NCBI RefSeq assembly: GCF_900188415.1
Contig: NZ_FZNV01000002.1
Location: 787,339-851,338 of the forward strand
Reading direction: 5' to 3'
From: Maribacter sedimenticola
GTDB lineage: Bacteria; Bacteroidota; Bacteroidia; Flavobacteriales; Flavobacteriaceae
Length of the DNA stretch: 64,000 nucleotides
Shown here: piece by piece, positions 1 to 8,718 of the stretch
Position numbering within the stretch: position 1 is the first letter of the stretch
Layout of the letters: each line of letters opens with the position of its first letter
Position numbers and translations under genes: made by a program
Notes under the pieces: generated by a model
Database searches by the model: none
Told to the model about the DNA's origin: nothing
The model's input: only the letters and a program-made list of their open reading frames with translations

Positions 1-11
1 ATGACAGTACA

Positions 12-1007
12 ATGGCCGTCAACTATATAAAAGGAAACAAGAATGATGGTTTTTATTTGGATGAGCAACAATACGCAGTAACTCAAGAAATAAATGCAAG
101 TTGTTTTTTCCCATTGGATTCAACCACGTTTCGGTTCACTATAAAATCGGAATTTGAAATCCCACAAAGTACTTATTCTGATGATGAACCCATTTTGGCA
201 ATTTCAGATATAGAAAGCGGATACAAGACCTTTCGTGATTTTCTTATTCAAAATAAGGTGATCAATAGTCAATTAGATTGGACTTTCGGCAAAGGGCATC
301 TGGTTTTAGTTGGTGATTTTGTAGACCGTGGGTTTTCGACCACTCAAGTATTATGGTTCATTTATAAGCTAGAACAGGATGCTAAAAAACAAGGTGGCAA
401 CGTTCATTTTATTTTAGGTAATCATGAGCTGTACAATTTACAGGGTAAGTATAAATCGGCATCATATAAGTATTACGGAGTTGCCTCTATATTAGGCAAG
501 CAGCACCACGATTTGTACAATAAACAATCATTTTTAGGTAGGTGGATGGCAAGTAAAAATACCTTAGAACGTATTAATGGCGTATTGTTCGCACATGGTG
601 GTATAGATCCAGAAATCGCTAATCATGATATAACTATCGAGCAGGTAAATACTATTAATCGTGCGTACTACCGGAAATCTTACTTTCCAAAACCCGAAGA
701 AAATATTGCGCAATTAATAATTTCAAGTAAGACGGGAATATGTTGGTATCGCGGTTATTTTAAAGATGCTATATCGCAGGAAGAAGTTGAAAAAGGCATT
801 CGAAAATTTGGTGGAAAAGCTATTGTAGTAGGACATACGATTCAATGGAAACCAAAAAAATATTTTGAAGGAAAGGTTTTGGCCATAGATGTAAAACACC
901 CTAAAGATTATAATAAAAACTGGCCCTCTAAAAGTTCTGAAGGCCTATATATTCATAAGGACACTTACGCAAGAGCTTTGGCTGACGGAACTAGAAAAGA
1001 ACTTTAA
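12..1007 (+). CDS. calcineurin-like metallophosphoesterase
   Basis: Predicted metal-dependent phosphoesterase of the PPP/calcineurin-like superfamily. Visible motifs are SDIES (about residues 65-69), GDFVDRG (101-107), GNHE (136-139), HGGI (195-198) and GHT (274-276), which together form the two-metal active site. The first motif has Glu where the classical DxH has His. The physiological substrate cannot be read from the sequence. No signal peptide is visible, so it is probably cytoplasmic. The frame stays open to the left window edge (codons for Asp-Ser-Thr precede the first ATG), so the true start may lie outside the window. It is followed by a 178-bp gap and an unrelated exporter gene. Confidence 0.85.
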   Translation: MAVNYIKGNKNDGFYLDEQQYAVTQEINASCFFPLDSTTFRFTIKSEFEIPQSTYSDDEPILAISDIESGYKTFRDFLIQNKVINSQLDWTFGKGHLVLVGDFVDRGFSTTQVLWFIYKLEQDAKKQGGNVHFILGNHELYNLQGKYKSASYKYYGVASILGKQHHDLYNKQSFLGRWMASKNTLERINGVLFAHGGIDPEIANHDITIEQVNTINRAYYRKSYFPKPEENIAQLIISSKTGICWYRGYFKDAISQEEVEKGIRKFGGKAIVVGHTIQWKPKKYFEGKVLAIDVKHPKDYNKNWPSKSSEGLYIHKDTYARALADGTRKEL

Positions 1008-1185
1008 AACGAATATCTCATTTAAAAATACTACTATCATGTGGCTACTTGTACTCCTTATATTGAGCATATTACTGTGATTATAACGTACTTCATTTGT
1101 TACGTAAAGATTAAAGCATTTTTTAAACGTTTTAAATTTTTTAATCCATTGTAATTTCGACCTTTGCTGTATAATTATTTGATGA

Positions 1186-1515
1186 ATGAACTGGATTATC
1201 TTAATTATTGCAGGCCTATTTGAAGTAGCATTCGCCTTTTGTTTAGGGAAAGCAAAATTAGCCACCGGAAACGAAATGTATATGTGGTACGGCGGTTTTT
1301 TGGTTTGTTTGTTGGCAAGTATGACCTTACTGATAAAAGCAACGGAAAGCTTGCCGTTAGGTACTGCCTATGCCGTATGGACAGGTATTGGTGCGGTAGG
1401 CACGGTGTTATTGGGTATTATAGTGTTTAAAGAACCGGCAAGCTTTTGGAGAATCTTTTTTATCGTGACATTAATAAGCTCAATTATTGGGCTTAAGTTG
1501 GTTTCGCATTCTTAG
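1186..1515 (+). CDS. SMR-family small multidrug/guanidinium exporter (SugE/Gdx-like)
   Basis: 109-residue protein with four predicted membrane helices, the normal size of the small multidrug resistance family. It keeps the essential Glu in helix 1 (E13, in AGLFEVAFA) and the motif LGTAYAVWTGIGAVGT, which is closer to the SugE/Gdx branch than to EmrE. It probably works as a proton-coupled antiporter dimer in the inner membrane exporting guanidinium or small quaternary cations; the substrate is inferred from family resemblance. The ATG at 1186 is chosen because Glu13 then falls at the usual position; an ATG at 1182 is in another frame. It stands alone, and I saw no guanidine riboswitch upstream. 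Confidence 0.85.
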   Translation: MNWIILIIAGLFEVAFAFCLGKAKLATGNEMYMWYGGFLVCLLASMTLLIKATESLPLGTAYAVWTGIGAVGTVLLGIIVFKEPASFWRIFFIVTLISSIIGLKLVSHS

Positions 1516-1891
1516 TTATCATCCTATATTTCTTACCTGTTATTCTCATTATTGGTTAATTACTTCTCATAAAACAGCGAACTAGATACTTGACCAACAC
1601 TAAAAAGTGGTCCTTGTAATTAACCTTTAAAAGGAGCTCAATGAACTTGCCGAAGTATTGAAACTCCTTTTTGCTATTCAATGTAAAGCATTAACCACAT
1701 ATAGAAACACCATTAATTTGTTTAGTGCACAAGTTAAATTTGCACAAAAAATTATACTTATTTTAAAAGTCAGTTAAAATTTTGATTGATCTTGAACAAA
1801 TGCCAGTTTACCAAGTCAAATGGTATATTCACTCATTTGCTCTATTATAACTTCCAGATAAAAATTAGCTTGGTATTATAAATTATAAATT
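1516..1891. other. intergenic gap without a convincing gene
   Basis: AT-rich spacer of 376 bp. The frame at about 1638-1781 would encode a 47-residue peptide lacking a start codon (it begins KELNELAEVLKLLF) and could be a gene remnant, but nothing else supports it. AAAAGGAG and CTCCTTTT at about 1629-1672 could form a loose hairpin with a loop of roughly 28 nt, too open for a confident terminator. Confidence 0.4.
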
Positions 1892-2683
1892 ATGAAGAAT
1901 ATTTTAAATCCATTAATTGTAAATTCTAAAATACTTCATTATTTCAGCATTAAAGAGTTTATTGTACTGCTACTTTTGGTCTTCAATTTTCATTCAAGTA
2001 TTTCTCAAGAACTAAAAGGCAAAATCACTTATCAAGCCACATTATCCGATTATAATAAATTGGAATGGGATAACATGATAAATTCTTTAGATTCTTTCAC
2101 TGGTTTAGATAAGTCCAATCCAATTCCTATAAATTTTCATCTCCTATTTGATTCAGATAAGGCACTATATCAAGCTGAGTATGATTTAGAAACAAAGAGA
2201 AAAATGGGATTTACAATGAATGAAACGGGACTTGCTGCAAGTCACGATCGTAAATATTTCACCAATTTACAAACTCAAGAACATTTTTATCAAAGCTTTT
2301 GGACCAAGGACGTTTTAGTAAATCTTGATAAAGTTGAATGGAACTTAACAAATGTTACTAAAATGATAGGGAAATATATGTGTTATAAGGCAACCGCAAT
2401 TATAGATTCTGAGCAAATAGGTTCATTAAATCATATAAGTCCCGTTGTTGCTTGGTATACTCCAGAAATACCTTTGCCCTTTGGTATTCAATCATTTAAT
2501 GGGTTACCAGGTTTAACCATGGAATTAACGATGGAGCTTGAAAAAGGAAAAGTTACTTATATAGTTACCAACATTGAAATTAGTCCTGAAGAAAAAATTA
2601 TTTTGGAAAGACCAAATGGTACTAAATGGATGTCTGAAAAAGAATACATTTCACATATTAAAAAATTAAATGCTAATAGATAA
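1892..2683 (+). CDS. GLPGLI family exported protein
   Basis: 263-residue protein with an N-terminal hydrophobic stretch (about residues 25-37) ending near SISQE, consistent with a signal peptide. The family-naming motif appears as FNGLPGLTMEL at about residues 206-216. GLPGLI proteins are restricted to Bacteroidetes; their function is unknown, and they often lie near TonB-dependent receptors in peptide or metal uptake loci. Here no receptor is adjacent. The first 24 residues are unusually long for a signal peptide n-region, so a later start is possible, although no other Met occurs before the hydrophobic core. The gene is followed by the degenerate repeat at 2745-2965. Confidence 0.85.
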   Translation: MKNILNPLIVNSKILHYFSIKEFIVLLLLVFNFHSSISQELKGKITYQATLSDYNKLEWDNMINSLDSFTGLDKSNPIPINFHLLFDSDKALYQAEYDLETKRKMGFTMNETGLAASHDRKYFTNLQTQEHFYQSFWTKDVLVNLDKVEWNLTNVTKMIGKYMCYKATAIIDSEQIGSLNHISPVVAWYTPEIPLPFGIQSFNGLPGLTMELTMELEKGKVTYIVTNIEISPEEKIILERPNGTKWMSEKEYISHIKKLNANR

Positions 2684-2744
2684 ATTATACTAATTCAAAA
2701 ACTAGAGACAACTAACAGTTCTTTTAAATTCATCAAATTAGAAC

Positions 2745-2965
2745 GTATTACGACATAGCTTAAACGTAATGCGGACTTTAAGGCTTAACCCGAAGGTCTT
2801 TGTATATTTATGAAGTTGATAAATCTTATTGATTTAGCTTTGTACAAAAAAAATAAAAATAAAACCAAAAGCTTTAGTTTCGTGCTCAGACTTGCCTTCC
2901 GCAGGCAGGCGGAAGCGAAAAGTTTCCTTGCCTCCTCACTACCCTTAGCCTTGACGATAACCAAC
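2745..2965 (+). repeat. attC-like intergenic repeat, copy 1 (solitary, degenerate)
   Basis: Clearly homologous to the repeat at 33816-34016: shared blocks are TAAACGTAATGCGGACTTTA, TGTATATTTATGAAGT, the hairpin AAATC-TTATT-GATTT, an A-rich AAAAATAAAACC tract, TTCGTGC and the stem GGAAGC-GAAA-GTTTCC. Compared with the other copies it carries about 19 extra bases (TTGCCTTCCGCAGGCAGGC, near 2891-2909), themselves a palindrome-like REP-type unit. Its outer ends are not complementary to the flank of the GLPGLI gene, so this copy looks decayed. Confidence 0.7.
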
Positions 2966-2974
2966 CCCCAACAA

Positions 2975-4213
2975 TCACCCCTTATTCTTCTCTTCTATCC
3001 ATTTGCCCATAAACTTTGTTGCGCTCATGGTCTGGTGCTGTAAAAGGCCACCGATAAAATTTTGTGTTCGATGATGTTGTAAACCTGTTTGGAGTTCCGT
3101 TACTTTCTGTAGTAGTAAATGTGCTTGGCTCGTCTCTGAATATAAAGTGTTTATAAGGGTCTTGCCCTGTTCTTGTGCTTTATTCCAAGCAGTGGGCACG
3201 GTATATAAACGTACTGCTGCTTCTACAAATGCGGTATGGTCATTTTCAATATAGCCGTTCCATTCCAAAATTCCGTACATGCCTTCGGCACCAATGGTAG
3301 TCGTTACACTTGGCGTACCATTTGCCATAGCGGCTACTAATTTTCCTTTTATTCCCGCTCCAAAACGTAAGGGTGCCAAACATACCTTAGCAGCAGCCAT
3401 TACCTGATTGACATCGGCAGCCCTACCCTTTACGAAAAACCTTTCTTTTTGGTTGTCCATTTCTACAACTTGTTGGGGTAAATAAGCGCCATAAATATGC
3501 AGTTTTGCTTCTGGTAATCGTTCTCGCAACAAAGGCCAAATAGTATGTTTAAGACATTTAACTGCATCTATATTGGGAGCATGTTTTCCGCCACCAATAA
3601 AAAGGAAATCCGTTCGCTGATCAAAGGTTTTCCATTCTTTATCTTCCGGAATCTCAGGTAACATAAAAGGGAGTAAAAAAAGTAGACTTTTATCTATTTT
3701 AATGACCTCGGTCAACAATTCTAACTCATAGCTAGAAATAATCAACGAAAGGTCGCACCGATATATACTTGCAATTTCCCGTTTCGTTTTATCGTCCTGT
3801 AACCAGGCATCAGTCGTAAACTCAACTCCCTTTTTAAAACAGGTTTCCCGTACATGACGCAGTGAATGTAAGTCTTCGGTATCTAGAATTCGCAATGCAT
3901 TAGGGCACTGTTCCGCCACACGCCATCCAAATTGTTCTTCGGTCAAAAATCTGTCGAACAACACCGCATCGGGATTCAATTCCGCCACAAAAGCATCAAA
4001 TGAACTATCGTTCATTTGTATAGCCTTTGTTTTATATCCGCAGGACTCTAAATCTGCCGAATGTTCAGACGTAGATGCGGCCGAAGCAATGGTAATTGAA
4101 TATCCGTCCCGTTTAAATACATCTAATAATTGCATCATACGCACTCCCGCTGCCGTAGAAGCAGGTTCCGGCCATACAAGGGCAATTACGAGTAAAGATT
4201 TAGAATGATTCAA
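2975..4213 (-). CDS. glycosyltransferase group 1 (GT4-like)
   Basis: 412-residue protein with a GT-B type glycosyltransferase layout: an N-terminal Rossmann half opening with LLVIALVWPEPASTAAGVRM, a middle linker and a C-terminal half containing FLFIGGGKHAPNIDA, VKGRAADVNQVMAAAKVCLA and APLRFGAGIKGKLVAAMANG, the sugar-nucleotide binding region. It probably transfers a sugar onto a cell-surface glycan or other acceptor; donor and acceptor are unknown. No membrane segments are visible. It stands alone on the minus strand, convergent with the repeat region on its left and more than 100 bp from the helicase gene. Confidence 0.85.
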   Translation of the reverse strand: MNHSKSLLVIALVWPEPASTAAGVRMMQLLDVFKRDGYSITIASAASTSEHSADLESCGYKTKAIQMNDSSFDAFVAELNPDAVLFDRFLTEEQFGWRVAEQCPNALRILDTEDLHSLRHVRETCFKKGVEFTTDAWLQDDKTKREIASIYRCDLSLIISSYELELLTEVIKIDKSLLFLLPFMLPEIPEDKEWKTFDQRTDFLFIGGGKHAPNIDAVKCLKHTIWPLLRERLPEAKLHIYGAYLPQQVVEMDNQKERFFVKGRAADVNQVMAAAKVCLAPLRFGAGIKGKLVAAMANGTPSVTTTIGAEGMYGILEWNGYIENDHTAFVEAAVRLYTVPTAWNKAQEQGKTLINTLYSETSQAHLLLQKVTELQTGLQHHRTQNFIGGLLQHQTMSATKFMGKWIEEKNKG

Positions 4214-4318
4214 GGAGCTGATTTTTCGAATTGATTATGCGTGCTTTTTAAGAAATACAAAATACGTGAAACAATAATCAAATAGCAATTTACAGTTAAC
4301 AATGACGATAATCAAATA

Positions 4319-5830
4319 CTACATTTTAGCGGCAAACTTTTTGGAGATTTTTGAACGTAATTTACGCTCATAATCTTCCTCTAGCCACTCTTTATAATTC
4401 TTGGTATTGTTCATGATGCAGTATGAATACTGACGAACACGGTATTTGATTTCCTCTTTGAGCTTTTTCGCAAGAATACGTGCATCGAAAACATCCTCAG
4501 AATTTTCTACACAAATTTTTGCGTGCTGTTCAATACTTTTCTCTAATACCAATTTAGATTTTTCACCGTTGGCAAAACTCTTTTTGTATTCTGCCTTGAT
4601 GTCAAAATCTATATCTGTCGATTTGGCAAACTCCGCCCGTAGATCCGCCGGCATTTCATATACGAACTCACGTTCAATCTCTTCATCGTTCTTGATGTTC
4701 TCCAAATAAAAATCCGGAAAATGAAATATTTCCTGCCAATCTATCCCGGCATTCCACAATCCAAAACGGGCCACATTGTTACCCATATCAATAACGTTGA
4801 ACTCCTCTTTGTTGGGTAAATAGCGCGAACCACGACCGATCATCTGAAAATACAGTGTCAACGATCTTGTGGCCCTGTTCAGTATGATGGTTTCTACGCT
4901 AGGTTCGTCAAAACCAGTGGTCAGGATACTCACGGAGGTTAAAATGGCGTCCGGTGTTTCTTTGAACCATTGTAGAATTTCACGACGTTCGCTGGCACTG
5001 TTCTTGTTGTCCAAATGCCTAATGTTATACCCAGCCTTTTTAAACGTTTCGCAAACATATCTAGAGGTATTGATACCGTTGTTGAATATCAATGTCTTTG
5101 TACCTTTTGCAATATCATTATAAGCCGATACCAGTTTGTTCAGCATATTATGATTCCCATAAAGCTCATCTGATGATTTCACGGTATAGTCACCACTAAT
5201 ACCTAATTTAAGGGTCTGGAGGCTTACATCGTAATTATACATATTGGCCTTGGCCAGAAACTTTTTCTGAATCAAGGATTCTATGGACTCCCCAACGATC
5301 AACTTCTTATAGTTGTCCTTCATGGGCAATTTAATATTTGAGCTAAGCGGTGTGGCGGTAACCCCAATGATTACACTTTCCTCAAAATATTTAAACAGTT
5401 TTCTAAACGAATTGTAGTGGGCCTCATCTATGATGACCAGTCCAATATTATTGATTTCAATTTTTTCTTCCTGTAGCCTATTGTTCAAGGTTTCTACCAT
5501 GGCCACAAAACACATGTATTCGTTCTGGTCCTGCCATTCCTTGACTTCACTGTTAATAATTTTGTTCTTGACACCAAAACCTTTTAGCATTCTAGAGGTC
5601 TGTAGGCTCAGTTCAATACGGTGTGTAAGAACAATGACCTTTTTTTTGGTTTTCTCTATATATCTTTTGGCAATCTCCGAAAACACGACGGTCTTACCTC
5701 CGCCCGTGGGCAATTGATATAATAAGTTGGAATTATCCTTGTTCTCGTCTAAAAACTTAAAAATGCTATTTAGATCGTCCTCTTGATAATCGTACAAGGT
5801 TTTTTCCGTAGTTTCTTTTTGTAGCTTCAA
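4319..5830 (-). CDS. DEAD/DEAH-box helicase (SSL2/COG1061-like)
   Basis: 503-residue superfamily 2 helicase. Motifs in order: LPTGGGKT (Walker A, about residues 40-47), DEAH (Walker B, about 135-138), TATP (motif III, about 158-161), then a helicase C-terminal domain with LTTGFDEPSV and motif VI QMIGRGSR. The likely role is ATP-driven DNA or RNA unwinding in repair or transcription. The last roughly 130 residues carry no domain I recognise. Stand-alone SSL2-like helicases are common in Bacteroidetes; nothing adjacent (no nuclease or methylase) suggests a defence island. The start follows the first Met, just before the helicase Q-motif-like YDYQEDDL. Confidence 0.88.
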   Translation of the reverse strand: MKLQKETTEKTLYDYQEDDLNSIFKFLDENKDNSNLLYQLPTGGGKTVVFSEIAKRYIEKTKKKVIVLTHRIELSLQTSRMLKGFGVKNKIINSEVKEWQDQNEYMCFVAMVETLNNRLQEEKIEINNIGLVIIDEAHYNSFRKLFKYFEESVIIGVTATPLSSNIKLPMKDNYKKLIVGESIESLIQKKFLAKANMYNYDVSLQTLKLGISGDYTVKSSDELYGNHNMLNKLVSAYNDIAKGTKTLIFNNGINTSRYVCETFKKAGYNIRHLDNKNSASERREILQWFKETPDAILTSVSILTTGFDEPSVETIILNRATRSLTLYFQMIGRGSRYLPNKEEFNVIDMGNNVARFGLWNAGIDWQEIFHFPDFYLENIKNDEEIEREFVYEMPADLRAEFAKSTDIDFDIKAEYKKSFANGEKSKLVLEKSIEQHAKICVENSEDVFDARILAKKLKEEIKYRVRQYSYCIMNNTKNYKEWLEEDYERKLRSKISKKFAAKM

Positions 5831-5927
5831 AAGGGTTGTAGGCGTTAATAGGTTAATAATGCAAAAACCTTATAAAATTATGTGATTTTTATGGGTAAAA
5901 GAAATATAAATCCTGAATTAAGAAATA

Positions 5928-6857
5928 TTAATAGCCCTTGTCCATATCTATCTTGTTTTTTAGCTCCTCCCCGTTTTCCAATCGATAATAGTTCTCTATC
6001 AGTTGAGGGACTACGGAATCTGTATCTGACACACTTGCATAATGCGGGGTCATATGAACCTTTTTATGGTTCCAGAAAGGATGTGCCGTTGGTAAGGGTT
6101 CTTTATGGTAAACATCTAGGCACGCACCGGATAAATGTCCGTTATCCAATAGCATTAATAGGTCTCCATCAACCAAATGTCCGCCACGTGCCACATTGAT
6201 AAGATAGGCTCCTTTGGGAAGTTGTTCCAAGAGCGATTTGTTTAAAAAACCTTCCGTTTCCGGAGTCAATGGTAACAAGCATACCAATAGTTGTGTAGAA
6301 GTGAGGAAAACGTTGAGTTCGTCTTTCCCGGCATAAGTGGTCACATGGTCAATAGTTTTCCTGCCCCTGCTCCAACCTTGGACCTTAAATCCTACTTTGG
6401 CCAAATCCTTTGCGGTTAGTGCCCCTAGTTCCCCAAGACCTAAAATACCTACGGTGGTATCCTTGATCCGTGTATACTCCACGGGCTGCCACAAATTGGC
6501 CACTTGTTGCTGTTTGTAAAGATTTAAATTTTTAATGTGCGCCAAAATTACCGCAAGCACATGTTCAGACATATCACTGGCCAATAAGGGGTCAACGATA
6601 CGGGTAATTGGAATGTACCGTGGACGTGTTGGATCCTCAAATATATAATCTACCCCTGCACCGGCAGAGGCTATACATTTTAAGTTAGGATAACCTTTAA
6701 GCGAACCGGCAGGATGCTTCCAGATGACCGCCATAGTAATTTCCTCCTTAGGATGCTCTTCCAGATAGCTATACACTTTTAACGAACTGTCCGCTTTAAG
6801 GAGAGCATTCTTCCAAAGTGCTATTTTTTGGTCTTGACGAATGATAACTATTGCCAT
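5928..6857 (-). CDS. D-isomer specific 2-hydroxyacid dehydrogenase (glyoxylate/hydroxypyruvate reductase-like)
   Basis: 309-residue NAD(P)-dependent oxidoreductase. The nucleotide-binding motif GILGLGELG lies near residue 138. The catalytic Arg in INVARGG, the Glu in DVYHKEPLP and the His in MTPHYAS form the family triad. The size and the short substrate-binding domain resemble GhrA-type glyoxylate/hydroxypyruvate reductases, which reduce 2-keto acids to D-2-hydroxyacids in the cytoplasm; the exact substrate is uncertain. It is encoded 3 bp downstream of the DUF6155 gene and probably co-transcribed with it. Confidence 0.87.
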   Translation of the reverse strand: MAIVIIRQDQKIALWKNALLKADSSLKVYSYLEEHPKEEITMAVIWKHPAGSLKGYPNLKCIASAGAGVDYIFEDPTRPRYIPITRIVDPLLASDMSEHVLAVILAHIKNLNLYKQQQVANLWQPVEYTRIKDTTVGILGLGELGALTAKDLAKVGFKVQGWSRGRKTIDHVTTYAGKDELNVFLTSTQLLVCLLPLTPETEGFLNKSLLEQLPKGAYLINVARGGHLVDGDLLMLLDNGHLSGACLDVYHKEPLPTAHPFWNHKKVHMTPHYASVSDTDSVVPQLIENYYRLENGEELKNKIDMDKGY

Positions 6858-6860
6858 ATA

Positions 6861-7370
6861 CTATTCTATTATATCCAAGGCCTTTGAGAAATCTTCCTCT
6901 AACGGCCATCGCTGTTGTTGGGTTTCTTTATAAATCTTTACTATTCTAGTCTTAAAATCAGGGAAAACACCTTGGTTTACCGTAAACTGTATTACTTCAT
7001 TAAAGGAATTGAGCATACTTTTATAAAAGGAATCCGCTACATTTCTTTCCATGGAAAATGTTTGTGCGATTTCCAAATTATAGCACATTACATCTGCAAT
7101 TAAATTGGGTTCTACCCCTAATTTTATAAAATGTTTAATGAATTTTTGGGCTACGGAACGCCGGGCCCTTGGGCGCTTTCTTCTAACAGGAAAATATTCA
7201 TTGGATATTTTGGCCTTGGCCTCCTGTATCAATTTGTCCTCTTTAGGATTAAAGGCAAAATCGTAATAGGTCTTTACCGCAGGAAATTTTGTATACAGTT
7301 CCAGTATCTGTTCTTCCAACGCTTTTTTTGGCATTTTGGAGAGGTATGTCTTTAAGGCCCTTTTACTCAT
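6861..7370 (-). CDS. DUF6155-type uncharacterised protein
   Basis: 169-residue soluble protein beginning MSKRALKTYLSKMPKKALEE, with a basic cluster VRRKRPRARRSV near residues 62-73 and an otherwise helical composition. The N-terminal pattern and length fit the Bacteroidetes family I know as DUF6155; the function is unknown. The basic patch could bind nucleic acid, but that is inference only. The gene is read together with the 2-hydroxyacid dehydrogenase downstream and is transcribed divergently from rpoD. Confidence 0.65.
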   Translation of the reverse strand: MSKRALKTYLSKMPKKALEEQILELYTKFPAVKTYYDFAFNPKEDKLIQEAKAKISNEYFPVRRKRPRARRSVAQKFIKHFIKLGVEPNLIADVMCYNLEIAQTFSMERNVADSFYKSMLNSFNEVIQFTVNQGVFPDFKTRIVKIYKETQQQRWPLEEDFSKALDIIE

Positions 7371-7542
7371 AAAATACGTCTGTAAAACATCAAAAATACA
7401 CCATGTACGGCTAAAGACCTAAATACCTAAATCTTTGTTAAAGCTAATAAATCCTGTAGAACTATAATGAAGTTTCCTTGGTAAAGACAATAAATTGTGG
7501 TATACTGTAAACTTGTATAACTTCTAAATTCCATACACACAT

Positions 7543-8406
7543 ATGAGGCAACTAAAGATTATTAAGCAGGTAACGAACCGTGAATCAAAATCACTAGACA
7601 AGTACTTGCAAGATATCAGTAAAATAGATTTGATTACCGCAAATGAAGAAGTTGAGTTAGCACAAAAGATAAGGGAAGGTAGTCAAGCAGCTTTGGAAAA
7701 GTTAACGACAGCGAATTTAAGGTTCGTAGTATCCGTTGCAAAACAATATCAAAATCAAGGTTTAAAATTACCCGATTTAATTAACGAAGGAAATTTAGGA
7801 TTAGTAAAGGCGGCGAAAAGATTTGATGAAACTAGAGGTTTTAAATTTATCTCTTATGCGGTATGGTGGATCAGGCAATCTATTCTACAGGCCTTGGCAG
7901 AGCAATCAAGAGTTGTACGTTTACCATTGAACAAGATTGGTTCTATCAATAAGATTAAAAAGACATTTTCTTATTTGGAACAGGCGCATGAACGTCCGCC
8001 ATCTCCAGAAGAAATTGCAAAAGAACTTGAAATGACCGTTTCCGAGGTGAAACAAAGTCTTAAGAACTCTGGTAGGCACGTATCTATGGACGCACCGTTA
8101 CGAGAAGGGGAAGATTCCAACCTTTATGATGTTTTGCGCTCAGGCGAATCTCCTAGGCCAGATAATTCCTTGTTGCAGCAATCCCTAAATACCGAAATTA
8201 ATAGAGCTTTGGATACCTTGTCCCCAAGAGAGGCAGATGTTGTAAAACTATATTACGGTATTGGTGACCAACAGTCCATGACATTGGCAGAGATTGGGCA
8301 AACGTTTGATCTGACCAGGGAACGAGTTCGTCAGATTCGTGAAAAGGCGATCCGTAAATTGCGTCATGCCTCAAGAAGCAAATTACTGAAGACCTATTTA
8401 GGCTAA
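7543..8406 (+). CDS. rpoD: primary RNA polymerase sigma factor RpoD (sigma-A)
   Basis: 287-residue housekeeping sigma factor of the compact Bacteroidetes type, lacking the large region 1.1 and non-conserved region of E. coli RpoD. Region 2 is clear: [30 protein letters not shown] and [15 protein letters not shown] (about residues 60-125). Region 3 follows with [17 protein letters not shown], then region 4 with [14 protein letters not shown] and the helix-turn-helix [18 protein letters not shown]. Sigma factors of this group recognise TTG (-33) and TAnnTTTG (-7) elements. It is monocistronic, closed by a strong terminator 23 bp after the stop codon. Confidence 0.97.
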   Translation: MRQLKIIKQVTNRESKSLDKYLQDISKIDLITANEEVELAQKIREGSQAALEKLTTANLRFVVSVAKQYQNQGLKLPDLINEGNLGLVKAAKRFDETRGFKFISYAVWWIRQSILQALAEQSRVVRLPLNKIGSINKIKKTFSYLEQAHERPPSPEEIAKELEMTVSEVKQSLKNSGRHVSMDAPLREGEDSNLYDVLRSGESPRPDNSLLQQSLNTEINRALDTLSPREADVVKLYYGIGDQQSMTLAEIGQTFDLTRERVRQIREKAIRKLRHASRSKLLKTYLG

Positions 8407-8428
8407 TAACAACCTATTACCACAAATA

Positions 8429-8462
8429 AAAAAAGCGTCCATTATAAAATGGACGCTTTTTT
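8429..8462. terminator. rho-independent terminator after rpoD, probably bidirectional
   Basis: Perfect 9-bp stem GCGTCCATT / AATGGACGC with loop ATAA, flanked by six A on the left and six T on the right. The A/T symmetry means it can also stop the minus-strand transcript that carries the two small reading frames at 8482-8718. Confidence 0.92.
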
Positions 8463-8481
8463 AGTTAACAGGGATATAAAC

Positions 8482-8583
8482 CTATGAATAGGTTAATTTA
8501 CTGATATTAAAATTTACTAGAATGTCATTTAAATCCTGAATAAAATTCTGATAGGATGAAAAATCTTGGTTTTGATGTGCCAT
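8482..8583 (-). CDS. putative 33-residue microprotein A
   Basis: Short frame of 33 codons beginning MAHQNQDFSSYQNF and containing FIQDLNDIL. It is supported because the neighbouring upstream frame encodes a peptide of almost the same length with a matching core (F-[IL]-Q-D-L-N-[DE]-I-L), the two cores starting at residues 14 and 13. At DNA level CAGGATTTAAATGACATT here corresponds to CAAGATTTAAATGAAATT there, with differences mostly at codon third positions as expected under selection on protein. It ends just before the rpoD terminator. No hydrophobic segment or Cys motif. Function unknown; translation unproven. Confidence 0.5.
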   Translation of the reverse strand: MAHQNQDFSSYQNFIQDLNDILVNFNISKLTYS

Positions 8584-8619
8584 AGGTTTGTTTTTTGGTT
8601 GATTCAATTGGAAAACATT

Positions 8620-8718
8620 CTACATATAATCCAATTCGGCTAATTCGTTTAAACTTAAAATTTCATTTAAATCTTGAAGAAACACTAAGTATTCTTCACC
8701 GTAGGTGTCATAAAGCAT
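8620..8718 (-). CDS. putative 32-residue microprotein B, paralogue of A
   Basis: Short frame of 32 codons beginning MLYDTYGEEYLVFLQDLNEI, followed by a Leu/Glu-rich tail LSLNELAELDYM. It shares the core F-[IL]-Q-D-L-N-[DE]-I-L with microprotein A, 36 bp downstream. Its composition is acidic and amphipathic, suggesting a short helix that could dock onto a partner protein; this is inference. A plausible promoter lies about 50 bp upstream on the same strand. Function unknown. Confidence 0.5.
   Translation of the reverse strand: MLYDTYGEEYLVFLQDLNEILSLNELAELDYM

Noticed and set aside
1010-1185. Guanidine riboswitch before the SugE/Gdx-like gene
   Set aside because: No conserved ykkC-type or mini-ykkC hairpins (ACGR loops) could be recognised in this AT-rich spacer.
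1629-1781. Possible gene remnant or terminator after the SMR gene
   Set aside because: The frame has no start codon and no recognisable family, and the hairpin has a loop of roughly 28 nt; not supportable.
2810-3043. A 77-codon open frame on the plus strand
   Set aside because: It lies in the attC-like repeat copy 1 and the 3' end of the glycosyltransferase gene; coding there is accounted for by the minus-strand gene.
4319-5830. Helicase as part of a defence island
   Set aside because: Neighbours are metabolic genes; no nuclease, methylase or other defence gene is adjacent.
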